From contig JBHJOF010000069.1 of NCBI GenBank assembly GCA_050330055.1, forward strand, positions 1 to 22,318: a DNA stretch of 22,318 nucleotides, given 5' to 3'. Under the pieces are notes generated by a model. It searched no databases. It saw only the letters and a program-made list of their open reading frames with translations, and was not told where the DNA came from. Below, piece by piece: positions 7,114-14,902 of this stretch (positions are counted from its first letter, which is position 1; every line of letters starts with the position of its first letter). Source of the stretch: JBHJOF01 sp050330055. Its GTDB lineage: Bacteria; Pseudomonadota; Alphaproteobacteria; Kiloniellales; JAKSDN01. The translations under genes were made by a program, and so were the position numbers.

Positions 7114-7197
7114 ATGTCGTTTGTGAAGAAGAACCCCTGGATTCTGCTGATTGGCGTGTTTCTCGTCTTGGTCGCGGTCGGCATCGCGACGACGTGA
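7114..7197 (+). CDS. 27-aa single-helix membrane peptide
   Basis: A short reading frame encoding MSFVKKNPWIL followed by a hydrophobic helix and the end GIATT, 27 residues in all. A charged N-terminus and about 18 hydrophobic residues make it a clear single-pass membrane peptide. GGAGG lies 8 bases upstream of the ATG, one of the best ribosome-binding sites in the window, and a promoter candidate lies about 85 bases upstream. A 9-bp hairpin follows 16 bases after the stop. It is too short for ordinary gene callers. I know no family. Its position ahead of the receiver and SSS kinase suggests a small accessory of the membrane sensor or symporter. Confidence 0.6.
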   Translation: MSFVKKNPWILLIGVFLVLVAVGIATT

Positions 7198-7213
7198 GCC
7201 TTGCGTGACGCCG

Positions 7214-7237
7214 GAGCCGCGCGTTAAGGCGCGGCTC
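7214..7237 (+). terminator. GC-rich hairpin after the 27-aa peptide (terminator or processing element)
   Basis: A perfect 9-bp stem (GAGCCGCGC at 7214-7222 with its complement at 7229-7237) and a 6-base loop GTTAAG. It lies 16 bases after the peptide's stop codon. No T-run follows, so it may be a weak terminator, an attenuator or an RNA-stabilising end that sets peptide expression above that of the downstream genes. Confidence 0.5.
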
Positions 7238-7476
7238 GGCTAGCCTCCAGCTTTCTCCATTGCACCGGCCGGGGACGCCCATCGCGTCTCCGGCTATCGT
7301 TATTGGCAGGCACGTAGTGTCCGGCAGTCGCGGGCAGCGGCGCTCGCACCAGGGTCATGACAAGCCACGGGCCATTGAGATAGGCTCGGAGCGGCGCCGT
7401 CGCGCCTCGAACCACAAGCCGCAAGCGGCGGATCGCCGGAAGCCCGCTTCGCACGCGGGAGAGGGGCTTGCCCGGG

Positions 7477-7854
7477 ATGGCCTATTCCGTCCTCGTCGTC
7501 GATGACGAGCCGAACATTGTGCAGTCGCTGGAGTTTCTCATGACCGCGGCCGGCTTCGAGGTGCGCGTGGCCCGGGATGGCGATGCCGCGCTGGCCGCAA
7601 TGGCCGAGCGGCCGCCCGACCTGGTGCTGCTCGATGTGATGATTCCCAAGGGCGATGGTTACGAGGTCTGCCGGGCGATCCGGGCGAACAAGGCCTGGCG
7701 GGACGTGAGGATCGTCATGCTGACGGCGCGCGGCCGGGAGGCGGAGCAGCGCAAGGGCATCGAGCTCGGCGCTGACCTCTACGTGACCAAGCCCTTCTCT
7801 ACCCGGGACTTGGTCGAGCAGGTGAAGCGTTTCGCCGCCGCCTCCGCCGGTTGA
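7477..7854 (+). CDS. Single-domain response regulator (receiver only)
   Basis: A 125-aa CheY-like receiver with no output domain. The acidic pair is at residues 9-10 (VLVVDDEPNIV), the phosphoacceptor is Asp53 (LVLLDVMIPKGDG), the conserved Thr is in VMLTARG and the Lys is in TKPFS, so it should be phosphorylatable. An in-frame TTG at 7468 would lengthen it by three residues, but GGGAGAGGGG at 7457-7466 is spaced correctly only for the ATG at 7477. It precedes the SSS sensor kinase gene by two genes on the same strand. The kinase has no receiver of its own, so this is its likely phosphoryl acceptor. It is closely similar along its whole length to the receiver at 14903-15286. The lack of an output domain implies action through protein contact or phosphorelay. 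Confidence 0.93.
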   Translation: MAYSVLVVDDEPNIVQSLEFLMTAAGFEVRVARDGDAALAAMAERPPDLVLLDVMIPKGDGYEVCRAIRANKAWRDVRIVMLTARGREAEQRKGIELGADLYVTKPFSTRDLVEQVKRFAAASAG

Positions 7855-7925
7855 GTCCGTTCGCCACCCTCGGCGAGCTGCCGCGGGCGGCGTCCGCTGC
7901 ATTTCCGAATCCCGGCCTGGCGGTG

Positions 7926-7931
7926 TAGAAT
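7926..7931 (+). promoter_or_regulatory. Possible internal -10 element before the SSS-kinase pair
   Basis: TAGAAT matches the -10 consensus at five of six positions and lies 57 bases before the two-helix protein. The matching -35 (TTTCCG, 18 bases upstream) is poor. It would allow the sensor kinase to be expressed apart from the receiver. Confidence 0.25.
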
Positions 7932-7988
7932 GTCAGAAAAAGTGCCCTCAAGGGGCCGCATCTTCTAGGTTGATCGGGAGGTAGAGCA

Positions 7989-8285
7989 ATGAGCCGGCCC
8001 GGCGCAACCGGCGAACGATCGCTGGCCCTGTTCCTGCTCGGTCTGCTGCTGTTCAGCCCGCCGCTGCTGTCGCTGTTCAGCGCCGAGCGCTTCGTCGCCG
8101 GCCTGCCACTGCTCTATCTCTATCTCTTCGCCGGCTGGGGGCTGCTGATCGTGCTGATCGGCGTGATGGCCACGCAGGCTAGCCGCGGCCGGTCCGGCGC
8201 CCAGGCTTCCGGCCCGGCAAGTGCCCCGACTGCCCCGCCGTCTGCCCCGCCGTCCGCCCAGGGCCGCCCAACGGAAGAGGGCTGA
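7989..8285 (+). CDS. Small two-helix membrane protein preceding the SSS sensor kinase
   Basis: A 98-aa protein with two hydrophobic segments (about residues 11-29 and 37-62, the latter LPLLYLYLFAGWGLLIVLIG), then a Pro/Ala-rich cytoplasmic tail (SAPTAPPSAPPSAQGRP). GGGAGGT lies about 7 bases before the ATG. Its TGA is only two bases ahead of the kinase's GTG start, so the two are almost certainly co-translated. Many SSS transporters are encoded after a short two-helix partner (DUF4212 or DUF485 in acetate and related carriers). The position and topology here are reminiscent of that arrangement, but I cannot assign it to either family by sequence. A role as a subunit of the SSS sensor domain is inference. 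Confidence 0.78.
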   Translation: MSRPGATGERSLALFLLGLLLFSPPLLSLFSAERFVAGLPLLYLYLFAGWGLLIVLIGVMATQASRGRSGAQASGPASAPTAPPSAPPSAQGRPTEEG

Positions 8286-8287
8286 GC

Positions 8288-11164
8288 GTGCTGGACGGCT
8301 GGGTCATCTTCACGGTTTCCTTCGCCTATCTCTGCTTGCTCTTCGCCATCGCGTACTATGGTGACCGGCGCGCCGACCAGGGCCGCAGCCTGGCGAACAA
8401 TCCCTACATCTACGCGCTCTCGCTCGCCGTCTACTGCACCTCCTGGACCTTCTACGGCAGCGTCGGCCGGGCGGCGGAAAGCGGCATCGACTTTCTGCCC
8501 ATCTATCTGGGGCCGACGCTGACCTTCGCGCTCTGGTGGTTCGTGATCCACAAGATCATCCGGATCAGCAAGCTGAACCGCATCACCTCGATCGCCGACT
8601 TCCTGTCGTCGCGCTACGGCAAGAGCCCGATGCTGAGCGGCCTGGTGACGGTGATCGCGGTGATCGGCATCATGCCCTACATCTCCTTGCAGCTTCAGGC
8701 GGTATCGACCAGCCTGACGGTGCTGCTGCACTATCCCGACATCATCATGCCGCGCGAGCTGGGTGACCTGCCGGTGCTGCGCAATACCGGCCTGGTGGTG
8801 ACTTTCATGCTGGCGATCTTCGCCATCCTGTTCGGCACCCGCCACATCGACGCCAGCGAGCAGCACGAAGGCATGGTCGTCGCGATCGCCTTCGAATCGG
8901 TGGTCAAGCTGGTCGCTTTCCTGGCGGTCGGCCTGTTCGTCACCTTCGGCCTGTTCGGCGGCTTCGGTCCGCTGTTCGAGCGCGGCGCGGCGGTTCCGGA
9001 GATCGCCCAGCTCTTCACCGTGGCCTCCTCGGGCGGCTACGGCCAGTGGGTCACGCTCACCCTGCTGTCCATGGCGGCGATCATCTGCCTGCCGCGGCAG
9101 TTCCAGGTGACGGTGGTCGAGAACCTGAACGAGCGGCATCTCTACAAGGCGGTCTGGTTGTTTCCGCTCTATCTGCTGGTGATCAACATCTTCGTGCTGC
9201 CGATCGCGGTAGCCGGCCTGCTGCACTTCCCGAACGGCGGCGTCGACGCCGATACCTTCGTGCTCACCCTGCCGATGGCCGAACGCCAGGAGATGCTGGC
9301 GCTCTTCGTCTTCATCGGCGGCCTTTCGGCGGCCACCGGCATGGTTATCGTCGCCTCGGTCGCGCTTAGCACCATGGTCTGCAACGACCTCATCATGCCG
9401 GTGCTGCTGCGCGCCCGCTGGCTGCGGCTCGCCGAGCAGGGCGAGTTGACCGGGCTGCTGCTGGCGATCCGGCGCGGCTCCATCCTGGTCATCCTGCTCT
9501 GCGGTTACGTCTACTTCCGCTTCATCGGCGCCTCGTTCGCGCTGGTCACCATAGGACTGGTGTCGTTCGCCGCCGCGGCGCAGTTCGCGCCGGCCATAGT
9601 CGGCGGCATCTACTGGAAGGGCGGCACCCGCGGCGGCGCGCTCGCCGGGCTCAGCCTCGGCTTCCTGGTCTGGGGCTATACCTTGCTGCTGCCGTCCTTC
9701 GCCCGCTCCGGCTGGATCCCGGCCGAGTTCATTGAGCATGGCGCTTTCGGCATCGAGCTGCTGCGGCCCTACCAGCTCTTCGGGCTGAGCGGCTTCGACT
9801 ACCTGTCGCATGCGCTTTTCTGGTCCATGGTGGCCAACATCGGCGGCTACATCACGGTCTCGCTGGCGACCCGACAGAGCGCCGTCGAGCGCATCCAGGC
9901 CACGCTCTTCGTCGAGGTCTACCGCCATTCGGGCGAGCGCAGCGGCTCGCACTACTGGGGCGGCACGGCGACTTTCCGCGACCTCGATGACCTGGTGGTG
10001 CGCTTCGTCGGACGGGACCGCGCCGACCGCGCCTTCAGCGGCTATGCGGCGCGGCGCGGCATCAACCTGAGCAAGCTGGACGAGGCCGATGCCGATCTGG
10101 TGCACTTCACCGAGCGGCTCTTGGCCGGCGCGATCGGCGCCGCCTCGGCGCGCGTCATGGTTGCCTCGGTGGTGAAGGGCGAGATTGCCAGCATCGGCGA
10201 GGTCATGGAGATCCTCGACGAGGCCTCGCACGTCATCGAGTACAGCCATCAGCTCAAGCAAAAGTCGCGCGAGCTCGAGATCGCCACCCGCCGTCTGCGG
10301 GCCGCCAACGAGCGCCTGCAGGAGCTCGACCGCCTGAAGGACGACTTCCTCACCACGGTCAGCCACGAGCTGCGCACGCCGCTCACCTCGATCCGCTCGT
10401 TCAGCGAGATTCTCTACGACAATCCGCGGCTCGACGAGGCCGAGCGCACCCGCTTCCTCGGGATCGTGGTCAAGGAGAGCGAGCGCCTGACCCGCCTGAT
10501 CAACCAGATTCTCGACCTGGCCAAGATGGAATCCGGGCGCATGGAATGGCAGATGGACGACGTCGAGCCCAAGGCGGCGATCGAGGACGCGGTGGCCGCG
10601 ACCAGCAGCCTCTTTACCGAGAGCCACATCGCGCTCGCCGTCGACCTGCCGCGCGACCTGCCCGCCATCCATGCCGACCGCGACCGCCTGATCCAGGTGA
10701 TCGTCAACCTGCTGTCGAACGCGGTGAAGTTCTGCGACGGCCCGGCGCCGCAGGTCGAGATCAAGGCGCGGGCCCAGCCCGAGGGCCTGCTGGTCAGCAT
10801 CGCCGATAACGGTCCCGGCATCCCGCCCGACGCGCTGGAGCGCATCTTCGAGAAGTTCCAGCAGGTCGACGGCACACGCAGCGCCAAGTCGCCGGGCACC
10901 GGGCTCGGCCTGCCGATCTGCCGCCAGATCGTCGAGCACTTCGGCGGCCGCATCTGGGCCGAGAGCCCAAGTGCTACCGGGGCCGGCGGCGGCGCCCGCC
11001 TCTGCTTCACCGTGCCCTACGGCCGGGCTCCACAGGCCGCGGTGCCCAAGCAGGGCGATGGACCCGTGCAGGAGGCGGTTGCCGAGCCGGAGCAGGAGAG
11101 CGCGGAGGAGAGCGGGAAGGGGCTGTCCCTGCCGGCCGCGCGGCTGGTCCGTAAGGCCGAGTGA
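8288..11164 (+). CDS. SSS-STAC hybrid sensor histidine kinase (CbrA/CrbS-like)
   Basis: A 958-aa membrane histidine kinase whose sensor is a sodium:solute symporter domain. Residues 1 to about 530 are multi-pass SSS-like (YALSLAVYCTSWTFYGSVGR and RISKLNRITSIADFLSSRYG are family signatures). About 553-630 fits the STAC linker, and about 640-690 is a coiled coil. The DHp H-box SHELRTPL carries His693, and the ATP-binding domain has N811 (NLLSNAVKF), DNGPGIP from residue 840 and the GTGLGLP loop from 870. All catalytic motifs are intact. No PAS or receiver domain is seen, unlike larger CbrA/CrbS proteins. The start is GTG at 8288, right after the two-helix protein. Known relatives control histidine use (CbrA) or acetate use (CrbS). 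Here the neighbouring symporter, ScfR regulator and DUF294 gene favour a small carboxylate signal. The last 50 or so residues form an acidic tail. Confidence 0.95.
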   Translation: MLDGWVIFTVSFAYLCLLFAIAYYGDRRADQGRSLANNPYIYALSLAVYCTSWTFYGSVGRAAESGIDFLPIYLGPTLTFALWWFVIHKIIRISKLNRITSIADFLSSRYGKSPMLSGLVTVIAVIGIMPYISLQLQAVSTSLTVLLHYPDIIMPRELGDLPVLRNTGLVVTFMLAIFAILFGTRHIDASEQHEGMVVAIAFESVVKLVAFLAVGLFVTFGLFGGFGPLFERGAAVPEIAQLFTVASSGGYGQWVTLTLLSMAAIICLPRQFQVTVVENLNERHLYKAVWLFPLYLLVINIFVLPIAVAGLLHFPNGGVDADTFVLTLPMAERQEMLALFVFIGGLSAATGMVIVASVALSTMVCNDLIMPVLLRARWLRLAEQGELTGLLLAIRRGSILVILLCGYVYFRFIGASFALVTIGLVSFAAAAQFAPAIVGGIYWKGGTRGGALAGLSLGFLVWGYTLLLPSFARSGWIPAEFIEHGAFGIELLRPYQLFGLSGFDYLSHALFWSMVANIGGYITVSLATRQSAVERIQATLFVEVYRHSGERSGSHYWGGTATFRDLDDLVVRFVGRDRADRAFSGYAARRGINLSKLDEADADLVHFTERLLAGAIGAASARVMVASVVKGEIASIGEVMEILDEASHVIEYSHQLKQKSRELEIATRRLRAANERLQELDRLKDDFLTTVSHELRTPLTSIRSFSEILYDNPRLDEAERTRFLGIVVKESERLTRLINQILDLAKMESGRMEWQMDDVEPKAAIEDAVAATSSLFTESHIALAVDLPRDLPAIHADRDRLIQVIVNLLSNAVKFCDGPAPQVEIKARAQPEGLLVSIADNGPGIPPDALERIFEKFQQVDGTRSAKSPGTGLGLPICRQIVEHFGGRIWAESPSATGAGGGARLCFTVPYGRAPQAAVPKQGDGPVQEAVAEPEQESAEESGKGLSLPAARLVRKAE

Positions 11165-11179
11165 AGGCGGGGCCCGGCG

Positions 11180-12703
11180 GTGGCCAGCAGGACAGAGCAG
11201 GCGAAGGCGGCGCTGCGCCGGGGACCGGCCGAGGCCAGGCCGGCCCAGTCGCAGACCGCGATCTTCTCGCGCCTTGTGCGCGACTACATGCGGGCCCCGC
11301 CGCTGGTCGTCCCCCGGGACTCGACGGTGGAGGACTTGATCGGCCGCATGGCTGCGGCCAAGACGACCTCCGCGCTCATCGTCGATGAGGCCGGGCGGCT
11401 GGCCGGCATCGTCACCGAGCAGGACGTGGTGCGGCGCGTCGCCCTGCGCTGCGCTGGCGGCGAGGCGCTGGCCGGCGTCATGACCGCACCGGTCCAGACC
11501 ATCGGCGCCGACGACTACCTCTACTACGCGATCGCCCGCATGCGCCGCTTCGGCTGGCGCCACATGCCCGTCGTCGACCGGGAGCAGCGCCCGCTCGGCA
11601 TGATCGACCTGCATGACGCGCTCGCCGTCGCGGGCGTTCAGGTGCTGCGCCAGATCGAGCGGGTGAGCCATGAGGGAAGCCTGGATGGCCTGCGCGAGAT
11701 CAAGGTGGCGCAGGTCGAGCTGGCCTACGATCTCTTCGACGACAACGTGCCGGCACCGGAGATCCAGGCCCTCATCACGCACATCAACAATGACATCCAC
11801 CGCCGCATCCTCAAGGCCGGTCTCGACGCCATGGCGGCGGAGGGCTGGGGCACGCCGCCGGTCGACTTCGCGCTGCTCATCATGGGCTCCGGCGGGCGCG
11901 GCGAGAACTTCCTCTATCCCGACCAGGACAACGGCTTCATCCTCGACGACTATCCGGACAGCGAGCATGGCCGCATCGACGGCTTCTTCATCGAGCTGGC
12001 CGAGCGCATGACCCGCGACCTGGACGCGGTGGGCTTTCCGCTCTGCGGCGGCTACGTCATGGCGACCAACCCGGTGTGGCGCAAGACGCGCAGCCAGTGG
12101 CGCGAGCAGGTCTCCTTCTGGGGCCGCAAGCGCAGCACCATCGTCCTGCAGTTCTCGGACATCTTCTTCGACTTCCGCGCCGCCTACGGCGCGCGGCACT
12201 TCGCCGACGAGCTGCGCGAGGCGGTGACCCGCATGGCGCGCGCCAGCCCCGCCTTCCTCTCCGAGCTGCAGCGCGAGGTGGCGCGCACCGGCGTCGCGCT
12301 CGGCTGGTTCGGCCGCCTGCGCACCGAGAGCGACAAGCCCGAGCACAAGGGCAAGATCAATCTGAAGCACAGCGGTACCATGCCGCTGGTCTCGAACCTG
12401 CGCCTCTTCGCGCTGCGCGAGGGCATCGCCGAGTCCGGCACGCGGGCGCGCATCGACGCGCTGCATGCGGCCGGCGTTCTGAGCGACGACGAGGCCGACT
12501 ACCTGCGCGGCGCCTTCCGCCACATCACCGGCCTGCTGCTGCGCCAGCAGCTGCGAGACTTCCAGGCCGGCGCCGAGGTCACCAACTACGTCGCCCTGGC
12601 GGCCCTATCGGAGCGCGAGCGCGACATCCTGATCGATTCCCTGAAGGCCATCGAGGAGCTCGGCAAGCGCGTGCGCCACGAGTTCACGGGGGAGATTTTC
12701 TGA
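11180..12703 (+). CDS. CBS-pair DUF294 putative nucleotidyltransferase
   Basis: A 507-aa cytoplasmic protein. Two CBS motifs (about residues 36-92 and 97-150, with TSALIVDEAGRLAGIVTEQD and RHMPVVDREQRPLGMIDLHD) form a Bateman module that usually binds adenine nucleotides. A DUF294 nucleotidyltransferase domain follows, with the active-site pattern GSGGRGE from residue 236 and the acidic pair Asp248/Asp250 in YPDQDNGF. The rest (about 340-505) corresponds to the DUF294 C-terminal helical domain. The fold is related to the GlnD/GlnE nucleotidyltransferases, but the substrate is unknown. The start is GTG at 11180, 15 bases after the kinase stop, preceded by AGGCGGGG, so it is in the kinase operon. 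Genes of this family often neighbour acetate permeases, SSS kinases and PolC-like exonucleases. It converges with the exonuclease fusion, leaving only 24 bases between. Confidence 0.9.
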   Translation: MASRTEQAKAALRRGPAEARPAQSQTAIFSRLVRDYMRAPPLVVPRDSTVEDLIGRMAAAKTTSALIVDEAGRLAGIVTEQDVVRRVALRCAGGEALAGVMTAPVQTIGADDYLYYAIARMRRFGWRHMPVVDREQRPLGMIDLHDALAVAGVQVLRQIERVSHEGSLDGLREIKVAQVELAYDLFDDNVPAPEIQALITHINNDIHRRILKAGLDAMAAEGWGTPPVDFALLIMGSGGRGENFLYPDQDNGFILDDYPDSEHGRIDGFFIELAERMTRDLDAVGFPLCGGYVMATNPVWRKTRSQWREQVSFWGRKRSTIVLQFSDIFFDFRAAYGARHFADELREAVTRMARASPAFLSELQREVARTGVALGWFGRLRTESDKPEHKGKINLKHSGTMPLVSNLRLFALREGIAESGTRARIDALHAAGVLSDDEADYLRGAFRHITGLLLRQQLRDFQAGAEVTNYVALAALSERERDILIDSLKAIEELGKRVRHEFTGEIF

Positions 12704-12727
12704 GCGCGGTCCCCGGCGCCCGCGAAA

Positions 12728-14896
12728 TCAGAACTCCGCCTGCCGTCGCCGCAGATGGACAATCGACTCCGACTCAGCCATGGCCTGGCCCAGCGTCGTG
12801 ATGCCCCGCGCCTCGAGCAGCCGCAGCAGCTGCAGAAATATGGCGGCGGTCACCAGGCTGTCGCCCATGGCGCTGTGGCGGTTGCTGACTTCCACGCCGA
12901 ACCGCCGTGCCATGCCATCGAGTGTGTGGTCCGGTACATGATCGTGCAGGTAGACCGAAAGCAGCAGGGTGTCGAGCACGGCATTGTCGAACCGGACGCT
13001 GCTTGCCGCTTCCTTGAGGGATAGGAACTTCATGTCGAAGGCGGCATTGTGGGCGACCAGCACGGCGTCGCCGACGAAAGCCTTGAACTGCGGCAGAACC
13101 AGCTCAATCGGCGGCTTGCCATTTACCATCTCGTCGGTGATCCCGTGAAAGCGGGTTGATGCCTTGGGAATCGGCCGCTTCGGGTCGACCAGGCGTTCAA
13201 AGCACTCGCCCGTGAGAATGCGGCGATTGACGATGCGGACTGCGGCTATGGAGACGATCTCGTCGCCCTGTGAGGGACGCAGGCCGGTCGTTTCGGTGTC
13301 AAACACGACGTAGGAAAGGTCGCGCAGCGGCCGGTTCGCCAGTCCGTCGGCGACCTCCGCGCGATGCATCAGGTGGAAGTCATAGAACTCCGGGCGTGGC
13401 GGCAAGGCCTCGTGTACCGGCCGGAACTGCGGATGGCTCGGCGATGACAGGGGTAGGCGCAGCAGAGCCGTACCGGCTTCGTGGCTCTGGCTCCATAGCT
13501 CGCTGCCGTGGTGGTACAGAATCTCGCGCGCCGTGGCGCCCCCGAGAGCGCTACCGGTCGTACCCCCGAGAGCCCCCGCCAGCGGCTTGTCCAGCCACCG
13601 CTCGAGCACCTGCGTGCCGATTGGCTGGCCCGGCCAGCGGATGTCCATGTAGACCCGGCGGTCGCCGAGCAGCGCTTCGATGTCGAAGCTGGCGACCTCC
13701 GTTTCGGCCTTGATCTGCTTGACCAGGTGTTCGATCAACAGCATCAGCGAATAGCTCTCGCCGCGCAGCCACAGCGGAATACCGGTCATTGTGACCTCGA
13801 TGCCCTCGGCGTCGCGCAGGCGGCGGGCGACGCCGCCGATGAGGTCGCCCGAGTGCAGGTCCCACATGGGCCACTGGCCGACACCGAGGTCCCGGTACTT
13901 CGCGGTCAGCGCATCGAGCCGCTCGCTGAGGTCGATGCTCTCACTGAGAATGATCGACTTGAATCCTTCGCCCTGGCGGGCGTCCAGATCGGGATGATAG
14001 GCCAAGGTCTCGGCTGCCGCGCGCAGGTTGGCGAGCGGTCGCCGCAGGCCTTCCGTGGCTTCGCGCAGCAGGCTTTCGCGCTGGATGCGGTCGGTGATTT
14101 CCTTGCTGATGTCGGTGAAGCAGGTGACGTAGCCGATCACTGCGTTCTTGCGGTCGAGCACCAGGCTCATGCGGCCGTGCAGTGTGATGCGTGCGTCGCT
14201 GGTGGTGCAGATGAACTCGGCGCTGCGCTGGCGCGGGTCAGTGGAGGGGCTGTCCTTGTGAGCGGCCTTGAGTTGGTCGAGGGTGTGCAGAATGGGCTCC
14301 CGGCTGACCAGGTCGAACAGCGACAGGCCGAGCCCCAGTTTGTGCGGCGCGTCGAGCAGCTGGACGGCGGCGTGGTTGTAGAGAATCGCCCGGTGATTGA
14401 GGTTGCACAGGATGATGCCCTCGGTCAGGTCGAGCAGCAGCGCTTCGAGTTGGCTCTTCTGCTCGTCGACCCGGGCCGCGGCCTTGGCGGTGGCCCGCGA
14501 CATCTCGGCTCGGGTGGCGACGAAGCGCTCGACCAGCTCGGCCGTTGCGCCCTCGAGCGCGCCCAGCCCAGTCGCGTGCGGCAGCTCCACCGTCTGTTTG
14601 CCGGGCGCATGGGCGATCGCCTGCAGTTCGCGGGCGAGCGCCGTCAGCGGCCACAGCAGGCGCCGGTCGAGCGTCGCCCAAGCGATGGCCAGGACGGCAA
14701 ACAGCGTCAGAGCGCCGACAATGAGCAGAGTGGCGGCACGGGTCTCCGCGTCCAACTCTGCCAGACCATGCGCATTCAGCCACAGGCCCAGGCCGGCGAG
14801 CAGCAGCACGGCAAGCGCGAGGCCGCCGAACAACAACCCGCCGAAGCGCCGCGGTTCCAGCTTCTGTCGCCTCTCCTGTGACGTCGCCTCGGACAC
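12728..14896 (-). CDS. Membrane PAS / degenerate histidine kinase / DEDDh exonuclease fusion protein
   Basis: A 722-aa protein. Two membrane helices (about residues 20-40 and 56-75) are followed by a HAMP-like and coiled-coil stretch (80-145) and a PAS domain (about 145-265, ending GYVTCFTDISKEI). Next come a DHp-like helix pair (275-335) and an ATPase-like region (345-485), both degenerate. The H-box reads TEGLRRPL with Glu282 where the histidine belongs, no N-box Asn is visible, and the GTGLGL loop has become SALGGA. The C-terminus (528-700) is a DnaQ/PolC-like 3'-5' exonuclease with an intact DEDDh set: Asp533 and Glu535 (FDTETTG), Asp621 (HNAAFD), His674 and Asp679. The GTG start lies six bases after the preceding receiver's stop, so the two are one operon. 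The enzyme probably cleaves nucleic acid or nucleotides under control of the membrane/PAS part. Its substrate is unknown. Confidence 0.9.
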   Translation of the reverse strand: MSEATSQERRQKLEPRRFGGLLFGGLALAVLLLAGLGLWLNAHGLAELDAETRAATLLIVGALTLFAVLAIAWATLDRRLLWPLTALARELQAIAHAPGKQTVELPHATGLGALEGATAELVERFVATRAEMSRATAKAAARVDEQKSQLEALLLDLTEGIILCNLNHRAILYNHAAVQLLDAPHKLGLGLSLFDLVSREPILHTLDQLKAAHKDSPSTDPRQRSAEFICTTSDARITLHGRMSLVLDRKNAVIGYVTCFTDISKEITDRIQRESLLREATEGLRRPLANLRAAAETLAYHPDLDARQGEGFKSIILSESIDLSERLDALTAKYRDLGVGQWPMWDLHSGDLIGGVARRLRDAEGIEVTMTGIPLWLRGESYSLMLLIEHLVKQIKAETEVASFDIEALLGDRRVYMDIRWPGQPIGTQVLERWLDKPLAGALGGTTGSALGGATAREILYHHGSELWSQSHEAGTALLRLPLSSPSHPQFRPVHEALPPRPEFYDFHLMHRAEVADGLANRPLRDLSYVVFDTETTGLRPSQGDEIVSIAAVRIVNRRILTGECFERLVDPKRPIPKASTRFHGITDEMVNGKPPIELVLPQFKAFVGDAVLVAHNAAFDMKFLSLKEAASSVRFDNAVLDTLLLSVYLHDHVPDHTLDGMARRFGVEVSNRHSAMGDSLVTAAIFLQLLRLLEARGITTLGQAMAESESIVHLRRRQAEF

Positions 14897-14902
14897 CGCC
14901 CG

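Noticed and set aside
8120..12523. A 1467-codon open frame on the minus strand opposite the SSS kinase and DUF294 genes.
   Set aside because: It lies exactly antisense to two genes with clear families, its translation is low-complexity (Asp/Glu/Arg/Gln/His-rich) and it follows the mirror of GC-rich codon use. It is a shadow frame.
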